From Zhengitettix transpicula (taxonomy: Eukaryota > Arthropoda > Insecta > Orthoptera > Tetrigidae): DNA of 64,000 nt. A program made the position numbers and the translations under genes. A model generated the notes under the pieces. It worked only from the letters and a program-made list of their open reading frames with translations, did not search any database and was not told the DNA's origin. This document shows positions 14,141-25,633 of the stretch, piece by piece (the stretch's first letter is position 1; every line of letters begins with the position of its first letter). Location: the NCBI GenBank assembly GCA_037074705.1, contig CM073590.1, positions 219,386,746 through 219,450,745 on the forward strand, read 5' to 3'.

Positions 14141-15037
14141 ATCTGTTCTGCCTCCACTAAACTCCTTGCATCACTTAAACTCACTCGTTCTGTTCATAAT
14201 GTAAAGATTGCATATAATTATTTTATTTTATACATACATATATATATAACAAAATAAATAATTACAATTTTATTAAACCCAGGATTTCAGGCCTAATAGC
14301 AGAGACATTTTTATTATAAATAAAGTTTGAATTTCCTGGAGCCAAAATGCTTGCGTTTCCGTATCCTAGCGTATTAGGCCAATGACTCACGGGCGGCTCC
14401 TGCTCAGCAGCGGCATCCGATGATCCTCTGGCCGCTCCGTCTTTCAGCTTTCAGCTTACGTAGCCAAATTCTTCCTGTAAAAGCATAAAATATCAGTATT
14501 TAATTTTTCATAACAATTTAAAAATCACATCGGACACAGCTGTTGTTACGTGTTATTCCGTAGATAATATCTTAGTACTAGTAGCACTCATCGTTGAATA
14601 ATCTGTAAAATCTTCTTATGTTTGCAGTCCAACAACTTCATCACAACTACGTAATTCTTGTACTTATCCTACCGTTAATAAATTTATGATTAAATGGAAA
14701 TAGAATTAATTTTTTCCCAGTCAGCTCAATTCTGACCCTACAAATTAAACGACTATTAATCACAGATACGTAATTGAACTTTAAATTTCAGTCATTTTCA
14801 TTGGACTCGCTTAAATTCATAAAAACTGATGAAATTAAAGATACAATTCGCTTCTGGTAATTATCTGATTAATTAAAAAATCACGTAAAATATTCGTAGT
14901 TAAGTAAAAGTTATTGACTTATGAGACATTAATTGTATTATACATAATGAAGGAATGAGTAGTCAATTAGCAGATGTCTGTCTATTCGCCACTCGATCTT
15001 CACAAACTTAGCGTGATGAGCTTAGACTCAGCCGACG

Positions 15038-15075
15038 CCAATCTCTTATCAGATCAGTAATGAGAGATTGGAGCC
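15038..15075. repeat. Hairpin CCAATCTCT/AGAGATTGG
   Basis: Perfect 9-bp arms at 15038-15046 and 15063-15071 around a 16-nt loop. The right half overlaps TCAGTAATGAGAG (15054-15066), whose exact 13-bp complement CTCTCATTACTGA recurs at 15163-15175. The two pairings are mutually exclusive. Function unknown. Confidence 0.6.
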
Positions 15076-15162
15076 GCCATGAAGTGGTTAGCCACTAACT
15101 AGATCGACTCTACTAATTCCACAGCACAACAGGTGTGGACAGCCTAATTACCTTCTGCCGGC

Positions 15163-15175
15163 CTCTCATTACTGA
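15163..15175. repeat. 13-bp inverted partner of 15054-15066
   Basis: CTCTCATTACTGA is the perfect reverse complement of TCAGTAATGAGAG about 100 bp upstream. Confidence 0.8.
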
Positions 15176-17899
15176 AGCATCCATCTTCTAATATCACACG
15201 TTTTGAGTAAGTCTTGCTAACTGAGAAATAATTTAATTTCATGCTAGTCTCATGCCAAAATTAGATATTCCAACTTAGCAAATTTGAGCAATTAATTATC
15301 TGGATTATTTTCAAAATTATTGTAACACTCACAATAATAGAGTGCCAGGGTTTTGTATATGTGCGAAATGTAAACTATATTAATGAAAATCCAAAATCTG
15401 TGATGCATGCTCTTCTTTTTATTAGTTAAAGATATTAAATCAGAAAGATGAAATTTCTGTAATTTCTACAATGTAAACGCTTAATTTATAAAAAAATCAT
15501 AGCTACTGATCGTCTATAACGGAAAACTTTTTCAGTCAAACTGATAATTATATGTGCATAGGTTATTAAGGACGAACAAAGGGGAACTGAGGGAACTATA
15601 CGTCTCAAATAGTTGTGAATAAGCTCGTTGCGTCTATGAGGTTGAAAGCTGACGTAATGTTGAAGCATTCTATACCACAAAAATTGGCAACTTGTCTCTG
15701 CATTTGTATTAACACAAAAATTGTATTTTTGTCGCACGTCTTTACACTTTACTTTATGTATAGTAAGAATGGAACAGATATTTTTGCATGGAAATACAAT
15801 CATGAGATATCATACGATACTGATTTTCCGTTAGACGGAGAGAAAAAATGGTAAAGACAGAAAATTTCCTCTAAAAAAGTTTGAGCATGACGTTTGATAA
15901 AATATTCTCGCACTACGGACTGCCTCAATGTATCTGTGGAATAGAATAGATTTATTTTACATAGATATTGATGTGGAGCAAAGCTTCAAGCATGTGAAAA
16001 GAGTAATATAATTTACTTTGTTTTGAACTTATTTCTAATTATTTATAACTTAATACATAAGAATTATTTATAATAAGATAGCAAAGAATTTAAATAAGTA
16101 ATTACAACTAAATACATAATAAAAAAATCAATATAATATATTTTTTCACTACATAATATTTCAGTAAGTCACCCGAAGATCAAATCTTTAAAATGTACTT
16201 GAGCTTTATAATTTTAGTTTAGAGACTAGATCTTTTTTAAAAAAATAATTTGTCGCTATTCAGTTCCAGAATATGTAGCCTTTTAAGAGAAACATGTTGT
16301 TTGAATTATGATTATATGATGAATATTTTATCCTGATACGAGCATGAAGTAGAATCTGTAGTAAAATTCTAGTATTTTGTGAGGCTCTTCAATTAAATCT
16401 AAAGCCATTCAGTAGCACCACAATGTTCTTCCAATCATTACTTTTCATTAAATGCAGTCAACATTTGGTTGCATTATTTCTAAATACTTACCCATTATCG
16501 AATCTTTAATATAATAAATTTCCTTGGAGGTCTGAGGTCAACTTCTTTTATTGAAATATCGAAACTGCACACGATTCTGTATTTCATAACGTTTTAAACT
16601 AACTTTCACTTGAAATTAATATTTTTAGAAACATTAAATAGCCTTAGGTATGGTTATTGTTCGAGAATATGACGCCAAGTTGCGAAGAAACTTAATATTT
16701 TAATTTTTTTATATTTATTATTTTACTTTTTGTCGTCTCCATTTTGAGGGTATAACTAGCATCAGTAACTTATAAGGTGTGGCTGAGTTGAAAATACTTA
16801 ATCTCAATTTTGAATGTAACTGGAGTTTTTCAATAATTAATTATTGTGAGGAGGTTTCTTAAAATTGTTATATTTGTATATGCAACCTTCATTTTTGTGC
16901 AAGCGGCGATGACTTAAAACTCTTATTTAAATTATTTGTATTACTTGTATTAACGAAGATCATATCCAAGTTTAACATAATTAAGTTTATCATAATTACT
17001 TATTACAAATACCATCTACAAGTAAATGGATGGACCTGAGAGAGTAAGTATACCTAAATCCTAAATAGCTCTCTGCTCTACCTGATTTTTTATTTTAATT
17101 ACACGTTTTGGGGCTAGAATTATTTTATTCTAACCTGTGGAGTTACAACAAAATATAATTCCATAAGACAAAAAGGAATGGTAATTTGCCATATATAGAA
17201 GTTTTACAGTTTTTGAATCACTTTAATTTTACATAACTTTTTCTGCATATGTTGCTGATCGGAAATTATTTATTATTATAATAACATGTTTTCAATGCGA
17301 AAAAATTACTAGGTCAGGCATACGTACTTTAATAACTTAATGAATGCCTTTTACTTGGAAGTTCTTACTCATAGGATAATAGCGAATAAAATATTAAAAA
17401 TAATTATGTTGCATAGTAGTGAACCTTTTTTTAAAGATTTTTTTTATATAAAAAAAACTATTTTCATGTAAGAAAGTAATTTAAATACAGAATTAAAAAG
17501 GCTACTTGTTGCATATTAAACTCTTCTGAATGGTTATCAATAGACTATTTCATTTTGTACACGGCAGAGTTTTAAAAATCTGATAATTATTTAAAACTAA
17601 TTATTAAGTGTTTCTAAGAAACTGTGGAACATATTAAAAGAACCTGTTTAAATTGTTCCTTGTAGCATTATGGAGCCAATTGAAGGTGCTATCATTCACC
17701 ACGCACGTTACAGCCTGAAAGGAAATCATTTTCACGAAAATTTTCATTTGATTATGAAGTTAATTAAAAATGTACAAAGTACCCAAAACTAGAGTCATAA
17801 AACTTTGCAACAGATTTTCTCTCAATCCGTTACAGTTCTTTGCGTGTAGCACACGAACAAGTCTTATTTATTTACTTAAAAAAATATATTTAATAGTCA

Positions 17900-18060
17900 T
17901 TAATCAGTGTCCTTACTTCACAGTGATACCGGGTTCGAATCCCGGGACAGGCTTGGGTGTTTTTGTCATGGTAACTGGAAACAGTAGACTTAAGACTCAA
18001 GGAGAATAAACACATTGACCTCATGTCACTCCAAAATCCTTTTAGCAGAAAGCGGTCCTC
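17900..18060 (+). repeat. tRNA-derived SINE relic S2
   Basis: Carries a consensus pol III B box, GGTTCGAATCC, at 17932-17942, but the A-box region has decayed. The body downstream (CACATTGACCTCATGTCACTCC, in part) aligns with the same region of the copy at 51241 (CACTGACCACGTGTCGCTCC). No tRNA cloverleaf can be drawn. Decayed SINE. Confidence 0.65.
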
Positions 18061-20532
18061 TCGTACTGTTCGCAATAAATAAACTAAGGCGAATTAATAA
18101 TCACTTCTGGCTGTGTCTAAAAGAGATTTATTATACGCACCTGTAAAAAATATTCCTTACGTGAAATAATTTTATTTAATATATTCAATGTTCTGCATGT
18201 TTGAAAATTTAATTGGAACCAGAATTTAATGATTTATAAATGTGAAAGGTTATTATTGAAATTCATTAGCTTTGATTATCGGAGTGTATGCGATCTTGTA
18301 ATCAAGTCAGTCGCCTTTCTCGGAATTGATTAGACGATTTGCGTCTCTCTGCCGTACAATGGGTTGCGGGTCTGCTAGGGGTAGAACAATAAGCCCTACT
18401 AATTATTAAAAGGTGTCTGATTTAATTCTGCTTTCAAATATAAATATGCAATGTTGAATATGGCAGCATAAAATGAAGTATTTTATGAGCTTACATATAT
18501 ACAGCTATTAAATACAAATTACTTCTTCATTTACAGAAATAAAACCCAAGACTTTTGCAAATATAATATTAATTTAGTGGTAAGTTTGACAATGATAACC
18601 AGATAACAATTATGAATTAATTAAGTAAACAAATCAAAAGATTAACTTAATCGTTAAAAATGAGGTTGCCACAGTTGTGAATTAGCGTTTAAGTAAAACA
18701 TTTTTAAGAATCAAAATATAAGTTAATACCATTAATATAAATTTGTCACAACTTTTTCAATAATTTTAAGAAGCACAAGAAGTATATAAATACAATTTTA
18801 ATGTTTTATTAAAATATTATTTATAATACACGCCACGAATTATAATTTTTATTTGTTATGATGCAAAGGCCGCTGTTAACGTTATATTTTCCCAAGCAGC
18901 ATGTCTCTACATTAAGCACGAAAATGTAATGCTATTTGTAATGGAATTTGGTAATCTAATTTTAATTTATTGTATATTTTATGTTCTAAGAGAGTAAAAG
19001 TCCGCTCCCTATTTTAACGCATTTTATCGTAATATACTTTGATGGCGCATTGTTCAAGGTACATTTCTTCTCTTGTTAGCTTCGATGAACCATATTTTAA
19101 TCCCCCCTGATTTAATAACTCCATTATCTTGAGGGAATATTCGGCGTCCTTTCTCTATGGGCTCTGATGGGACTTCCCGTAAAAAATTGTCGCATGGCGC
19201 ATCTAACACGATAGCATGGGGGTCGCCTCGGCATAACCATCAACGCTCTCTCAGCTTTAACGGCCTTTCACACTTCATCGGCGACGTCTATATCAATAAG
19301 TTACCCCTCTCCTACCTTCTATAGGCCATTATAACTCCTTCCAAGGTGAAGCTTTCCATCAATGTCCAAGGAAATAGATTCTTATACGAGAACTCTGGGG
19401 CGAAAGTAATGGGAATAGTAGCTTCTGGGATCCCTCCTGCCCTCCAGCTGATAAACATTTAATACGTGCTTCAGTGGGGAACTGCCACTTATTATAATCC
19501 TCTCAGTGAGTTGCGAAGATTAGCTACAAATTCCAGGTTGATAACAACCGTAATTAAATAAACTAATTAACAATAACTTTTTCAAAGAGTATTTCTAATT
19601 AAAAATTATATTTTTCAAGAATCGCCGATATTAACGTGGCTCTAATAAAGTTATATAAATTTGAATCTCGAAAGTGATAATAAATTGTCGCAAGTTACAA
19701 AAGAGTAGTAATAGTATTTATGCCTATAAAATGTCGTTTATATATTTATATCGGATTTATTAATCCAACTTCAATATTTTAATCCTCTTTCGGCAAAATA
19801 TTATAGACTTTCCTCAGACTATCTCGATGGTAAGATGGTGACAAAAATGATAGGACGCCGCCAGATTGTCGCACGTTAGAGGCAGAACGTAGTCATAACA
19901 AGGAGAACATTGCCGAGCTTTTTGACGTGGGAACAGCGTCCAAAACTTTCTATAAGCCGAATTCTGCTATGACTAGTGGAGACATGAAACGATATTGGGA
20001 AAATACGAACATGTGACATAATCAAAGTTAGTATGTACTTTGTGCGGGCTTAGACGTCCATATGAATTTTTCCGAAGAAAGTCTGTAAGATTGGAGAGCA
20101 GATGTTCATGTTTGATTATAATACAGAACTGCAAGTATAAAACTGCATAGGATTTTTATTTAATTTGTTATAGATCTCAACTTGGTAGAAAATATACCGA
20201 AAAAATAACAATTCATCATTTTTTTTCGCCACACTCAAGATTTTGTTTGTAAAATTCGCAATTAATGTAGTATTTTTTAATTTTAAAAATGGCCTTAAAA
20301 CTATGATGTCTCACATAAATTCTATCAAATATTGCTGGGCTTGGCAACAAATGAAAAAAGCGAGTAGTGGTAGGGGTAGATGGGTGATGTAGGTTTAGTA
20401 TTAGTCGGATGGATGCATGATCGTGTCGAAAAAGAATGCAAGTTGATAGTGAATAATATTATTTCTGAGCATGTTTCGACACGTTATCTGTGGTACTAGG
20501 AATAAATATAAACAAACTGCTATTGGAATAGA
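18061..20532. other. Non-coding DNA with GC-richer blocks near 18280-18400 and 19040-19460
   Basis: Two mixed-composition blocks without sustained coding frames stand out from AT-rich DNA. The first has TTGATTAGACGA and similar homeodomain-like sites. The second is CpG-containing and unassigned. Nothing else recognised. Confidence 0.4.
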
Positions 20533-21000
20533 ATGTGTTTCAACAAGCTAAAATGCTTGAGAAAATCAAATAACAAGAACATTAATTCCTGTGGAGATTT
20601 CAAAATACTAAATATATTTCTGGGTCAACAGGGATGTTATAAAAATTCTGCTTGTTTTATTTGTTTATGTAATAGTAGAGCCAGAGAGCTGCACTGTACA
20701 AAAAAAAACTGGCCACCACGAGACAGTTTAATCCACGGGGAGAAAAATCAACTTTGGTACCTCCAGAAAAAGTGTTATTAATGCCTCTTGATATTGAATT
20801 GGGACTCATAAAGGAGGTTTGTCAAATCACTGTCAATAGATGGGAATTGTTTCAAATACCTGTGTTCCAAGTTCCTGAAATGGTCTGAAACCAAGTTAAA
20901 AGAGAGTTATCACTGACCCCGACATATGGAAACTTTTATCTTATACCCTCTTTTTGGTAACAAGAGTAAAAAAGGAAAAAAGAAACGTAGTACGATTGCT

Positions 21001-21012
21001 TTCGGGAATACT
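21001..21012. repeat. Target-site duplication, left (family H copy 3)
   Basis: TTCGGGAATACT, identical over 12 bp to 21407-21418. Confidence 0.95.
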
Positions 21013-21406
21013 TTTTTTTAGAGCAACAGGCTACATGAGGGTAATCCACGTTGGGCAACTCCCCTTTAATGACATAGGAAGGGATTTGAAAGGGGGGATG
21101 CGATAGGGTAGAGGAAGGTAGCCAAGGGTTAACTAGGGCCCCCAGGCTATATTTTAAGGATCCTACCCGGCATTCGCCTAAAAGTAATGCAGGGAAAACC
21201 ATATAAAAACCTGTATCAGGTAGGTCGGGCATTTGGTACTTGTCCCAAGGTCTGCGACCCCGGAACATACACCTCTTAAAACAGGCCGAGGTGCCTCGGC
21301 ATATGGTTAAAAAAAACCAGAGAGATGTGAAGGCATCCCCAAAGGTAGCCTCCGCCAGAGCTCTCTGGGAAGGTTCACCTGCGAGAGAATCCTCTCGCAG
21401 GCTTTC
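21013..21406 (-). repeat. Family H SINE-like element, copy 3
   Basis: Minus-strand copy with T-run at the left (3' A-tail) and the complete CCTGCGAGAG/CTCTCGCAGG 5' hairpin at the right (about 21379-21402). It is flanked by a perfect 12-bp target duplication. About 140 bp are missing internally at 21249, between two short CCCA sequences of the consensus, suggesting a microhomology deletion. Inserted into the pseudogene above. Confidence 0.93.
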
Positions 21407-21418
21407 TTCGGGAATACT
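21407..21418. repeat. Target-site duplication, right (family H copy 3)
   Basis: TTCGGGAATACT, partner of 21001-21012. Confidence 0.95.
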
Positions 21419-21700
21419 AAGGACCCTGACTACAAAACCATTGCACAACGCATTCTGGTAGCTTAAAAATTCATTTTTTACAGCCCCGCATTGAAAAATT
21501 GGGAGGCTACAGTGAAAAGTTTAACCAGATTGTCCGTGATATCTAGAGAAGATACCAAGGAAATTGGGATGTCAATATTTTTGCTGACTACTGTTGGATG
21601 ATCAATCAAGAAACGAGTTCGGAGAAGTATCAAATAGAACATGAAAGGGTTTCACGAGAAAAAAGAGTAGACCTAAAATTGTGTAAAAAAATATAATAAT

Positions 21701-24700
21701 TTTTTGATTAGTTTTTAAAATATATAATACATTTAATTCATTTTAAAAAATAAGGTTTTTTATCAAAAAATTGCTGTACGTGATATCATATGAAAATCAT
21801 TTTTTGAGTCTGATTTATTTAAAACATATAAGTAAGCTGATAAAAAATAATGTTTTTGCAGATCTGTATAAACAGTTAACCTGGTTGATATACCGAGAAT
21901 TGTTTATTAATAGATTGTTATTTTTTCTGTATTTACATTCCGTCATGCTAGTTATCTCCTACTTTCCTGAGAATAATCTGGACAGTTTTGAGGAAAGGAC
22001 CATCAAATATATATTTTTTTTCATTAAAGTTTATAACGGTCGCGCCGACATCGTGGTCATTGGCGACCTGTATGCTAGTTACAATAGTTTCTTAGCGGTA
22101 TTATTTACAATCGCGTTTCTATATTTGTTCAGTTATGTTTGCTTCCTCGATAAATTTGTTGATGTCCAAGACAGCTGTCGTTGAAGTACAGAGGTCTGAA
22201 TCAAATATTATCCAAGCAACAAAACAGTTAAATACAAAGACACGGGGAAATAATTTGAGTTCGAAATTAATTCATAACACACGTTTAATCCAAATGATAT
22301 ATGTATGCATATGGCGTGGTATATATATACGAGTTGAATGCAGTAAGTGTTTGGAACCAGAGTGTATATGTACCTCAAATAATTTGAGTTGGAAATTGGT
22401 TCCGGGATCTGTGACAAGCTGCGTCTCACACACACATATGATGAAAGTTCATAAATAAATTAAAAGAGAAATTTACTTTCACAGTTATCTTTGTGGTTTA
22501 TTTGTGGAGATACTTCTTTTCATAAGAAAAATACATCCTGACGTCTGCCTATAGGGGAGTTTCTTCAGAGTAAATGTCCCCCTCCCCTCTTAAACATAAA
22601 GCTCCCAGCAGAGAGCAAGACGAATCTGCCTTCTGTGAGATGAATGCCTAATGGTACGACTCGCTACTAGGAATTTTATTCATTTGCACCGCCGTAGTGT
22701 TATTTATCTTTAGCTCGGAGATCTGTGCTTCCTGCTAGTCAGAAGCAAGCAGAAAAACAACACGTGTTTCACGGTTATCCTGTCGGATCAAAACACACAA
22801 CTTAAATAAATTAAAAGATGCTCGCTGAAGCGTTGAGTAATCTGCACAGCCGAGGGCATTGAAGAGGCTGGCTTGATTGAATGAAGCTGCGGGGAAACGG
22901 TATGAAGAACAATCTTGGAGTGTGGGACGACCCCCTGCCTCTCTGCCATAGCATTGCATAAAGTCTTTATGCGCGACTAAGTCAGCGGAATGTTAACTGT
23001 TTTCCAGATGGGAGAAATAAAACCTCCCAGCCTGCAAGACTACATGAGTCAACCGTTCACTAAAAAGGGAAACGTTTCACGAGCCAGGAGAGTTGTTATT
23101 TCTAACGACTCGGTTGTAAACATTAAGCCACCTATCCTTTAATTTCTTCCTAAATTAAATGTAGGTAGCGTTCTTTTTTACAGTGCTCTGCAGTTATAGC
23201 CAGTTTAGCAGAAATATATCTTACTTCAGCCGTATTTCTTTCATTTCTGCCACTTTGGAAGAATAAGAGAGGAAGAACCAGCAACCTCGGATTTTTTTTT
23301 GATGTCTCAGGGGTCAAATAGAAGGTTTTTCCTTTCATTGTTCACAAAATATGTATATTAATAATTTTTTAAAATTGCAATTATTAACTTTTTAATATTC
23401 AAATTAATAAAATCTGTTATTCCTCATTTATATTTCCTTGGTAAAACTACTTTTATTAAAAGTAAACAACTATTTACTTTAACTATGCAATCACAATCAT
23501 ATTTCTCCCAAAAATATCCGTTCAGTAAGGTTAAATTTTAGTAGCAAAAAAAATTAATCAATTTTTTTAAAGGTTATAATGTATTATATTATTTTCCATT
23601 TTATTTATGAAAATGTCTCATACGAAAACATTGTTTTAACTTTGAAAAGGCGAAGGGACTATTAAAATTCTCTCTATATTCTGCAACTTGAAATATCTTT
23701 ACTCGTGTTACTTATTCGTAATTTAACATTGCTTGTATGAGCTTATCTGTGAATTTGTGTACGTACTCATAATTATTATGTTCAATTTTCTGATAAATAA
23801 AAGTAACTAGCAAATATTCGTTAAAATTTAAAATTACTTTATAAAATAAACAGAAGTTTTATTAGGCTCAGAAAGTGGTTTGAACCGAAATCTGTGCAAA
23901 ATTTATAATGGTACCATATAATTATTAGTTTACTCTGTAAGATAAATCGATTTACTTAGAAAGTATATTGTTTACAGAAACTTTATATCTAAAATTCTAT
24001 AAATTCTTTAGTTGAAAATAAAAATTAGGCTCAGTTTTTAATTTGAATTTAGTTTTATTATTAGATGTACCAGTCACAAATTGGACCATTCGGCGCGGAT
24101 GGAAAGCTGTAAATGTGTGTAAAAAATTAAAACATCAGAAAAAGTAAAGAGGCGAAAACAATTAATTTCTATATATTTAGCTACAACACTCATATAAATG
24201 GCTTAAAAATAATATATTGTGAGTTTAAAGAAACCAGATGACTTCACTTTTGGAAATTAATACCTCATAACACTCCTGTGCAGACAGGAAAACAGTTTTT
24301 AAGATAAACGCAGTTAACGATAAGCAAATACTCGATTCTAAACAAAAGTTTAGCAGCTCTTCACCGATCTTGGATTTGTGCTTTCCAAATATTTATTGTA
24401 TGGCAGTAAATAAGCCACTGCTCTTTCTCGCCAGACAAGCAAGAACAGTCTGCAAGCGCTACAGCCCCTTAAAAGTTTCCTCGGTAAATATTTGTTATTC
24501 TGCCTTGCTGCGGGGGAGTTGCTTAGCCTCAACGCAAAAAGGTTGTCTTCTTCGCCGTCGGTGGATGTATTTACATCCAAAGTGAACTTATAAGCCCCGA
24601 CTCGTTTATGCGCGATCTTCTGGAGGAAACGTACGCAAAATGCCTCACACAAAATCAATGTTTTGAAACTTGTAAGGGCGTAAAGACAATGCAATCAAAG

Positions 24701-25431
24701 GCTCAGATCAGTGTAAGTACTTTCCAATATTTTTAATGTTACCAAGTTCCTTGTGTCGCTCAATTGAATACCATTACAGTAGCAAATTACTTCTTCCTCT
24801 TATTATTATTATTGAGTCAACAAATTTAATAAATTAATTGAACCTATTTCATTATAAGTAATTTAACCACCAAATATAATATAAGAAAATAATTAAATAA
24901 TCAATTATAATTATGTATCGTTATGTTCCTGGTTAGATTTTCGACTGTCAGAAACTAATGGCACGATTCTGGTTAATTTAAATTCCCTGCTTACAGAATC
25001 ATTAATTCCAGGACAGCCCAAATATTTGTTTGACGTTGTTATATTTGGAGTCATTGTGAAAATACGAAATATTATAACTGTAATTCGATACTCGCACGGT
25101 AAAACATGTTTTCACTTGACTTAAAATAAACAAATTGGACACTTCGCCATAATTTCATACATGTACGTATAAATTTTAAATTATTAATGAGCCCACTGTT
25201 CGCAGTTAAAAATTATTTATTCATTTAATTAATTAAATTTAACAACATTTTTGACGTTCATCAATTTTGTACTAAATCTTAAATTATACATTTAATTTAA
25301 TATTAATAGATAAATATTATAAAATTTATACCTTCGATATTTTGATCTTTGTTATGTCATTTAGTTTTGTTAATATCTTTAACCATAACTCATATTTAAG
25401 TACAAGTATGTATAAATATCTTTAATGTAAA
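21701..25431. other. Non-coding DNA with GC-richer blocks at 22540-23110 and 24360-24690
   Basis: The open frame at 21771-22184 is 137 codons but low-complexity, AT-driven and without domain matches I recognise; I do not call it a gene. A direct repeat, AAATAATTTGAGTT.GAAATT, occurs at about 22249 and 22377. The block at 24360-24690 has the near-palindrome GGATGTATTTACATCC (about 24563) and TTTATGCGCGA. No exon structure seen. Confidence 0.4.
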
Positions 25432-25467
25432 CCTTTTGAAGGTTCATATTAGGGCCGAAAGATTTTG
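25432..25467 (+). ncRNA. Hammerhead-like motif, degenerate copy A
   Basis: CCTTTTGAA, then GGTTC-ATATTA-GGGCC (a 5-bp stem with two G-U pairs), then GAAAG. It resembles the stem II/GAAA half of the motif at 25601, 169 bp downstream on the same strand. The CUGANGA box is not intact. Confidence 0.3.
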
Positions 25468-25600
25468 AATCAAAAGATTAATTAAAATATGTCAATAACT
25501 GCCATTTCGGCCGAAAAGTATGAAAAAACCGCACCTTATATTTTTTATAATCTAAATCTTCATTTAACAAATAATAGCTGAGTTTAATTGTAATTTTACA

Positions 25601-25633
25601 CTTGAAGAGGTCCCAATTAGGGGTGAAACGTTG
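25601..25633 (+). ncRNA. Hammerhead-like core motif B
   Basis: CTTGAAGA (CUGANGA box with the first C changed to U), G, a stem GTCCC-AATTA-GGGGT (five pairs with two wobbles), then GAAACGTTG. The flanking sequence (TTTAATTGTAATTTTACAC before; GTTTTTTAAATATTG after) is shared with the copies at 38309 and 44553, so this is a dispersed repeat. From family knowledge, Penelope-like elements and animal retrozymes carry type I hammerhead ribozymes. Whether this copy cleaves is unknown and doubtful. Confidence 0.45.

Larger units (their letters stand above)
14141..17899. other. Non-coding DNA with GC-richer blocks at 14370-14470 and 14985-15190
   Basis: The block at about 14370-14470 is GC-rich (GGGCGGCTCCTGCTC) and unassigned. 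The block at 14985-15190 contains nested inverted repeats and is listed separately. From 15200 to 17899 the sequence is AT-rich. Overlapping ORFs on both strands at 15486-15854 have no recognisable domain and are probably chance. Confidence 0.45.
20533..21700 (+). pseudogene. Relic of a transposon-associated protein gene, split by a family H insertion
   Basis: From memory, this belongs to a large repeat-encoded protein family common in arthropod genomes; I cannot give it a catalytic function. Conserved landmarks appear in order: CGDFKIL (about 20600), CFICLCNSRARELHC and KNWPPRDSL (about 20660-20735), IELGLIKEV (about 20795), FKYLCSKF (about 20850), FGNTKDPDYK (after the insertion, about 21408), YSEKFNQIVRDI (about 21510) and RRYQGNWDVNIFADYCW (about 21550). 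They fall in more than one frame, with at least a frameshift near 20815 and stops at 20915, 21462 and 21541. A family H element (21013-21406) sits between FGNT and its duplicated copy. The N-terminal part upstream of 20580 is too decayed to follow. No terminal repeats were found. Confidence 0.82.

Noticed and set aside
15486..15854. Pair of opposite-strand frames (105 and 79 codons)
   Set aside because: Mutual overlap, no known motif, and no start or splice context favouring either.
17890..18075. tRNA gene suggested by a perfect B box at 17932-17942
   Set aside because: No acceptor, D or anticodon arms. The downstream sequence aligns with the tRNA-derived SINE at 51241.
21771..22184. 137-codon plus-strand frame as a gene
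   Set aside because: Composition is AT-driven (rich in F, I, L, Y), with no domain, conserved motif, splice context or homolog I recognise.
23068..23079. GAAACGTTTC palindrome as part of a hammerhead-like motif
   Set aside because: No CUGANGA box or hairpin on either strand; a 10-bp palindrome alone is expected by chance.
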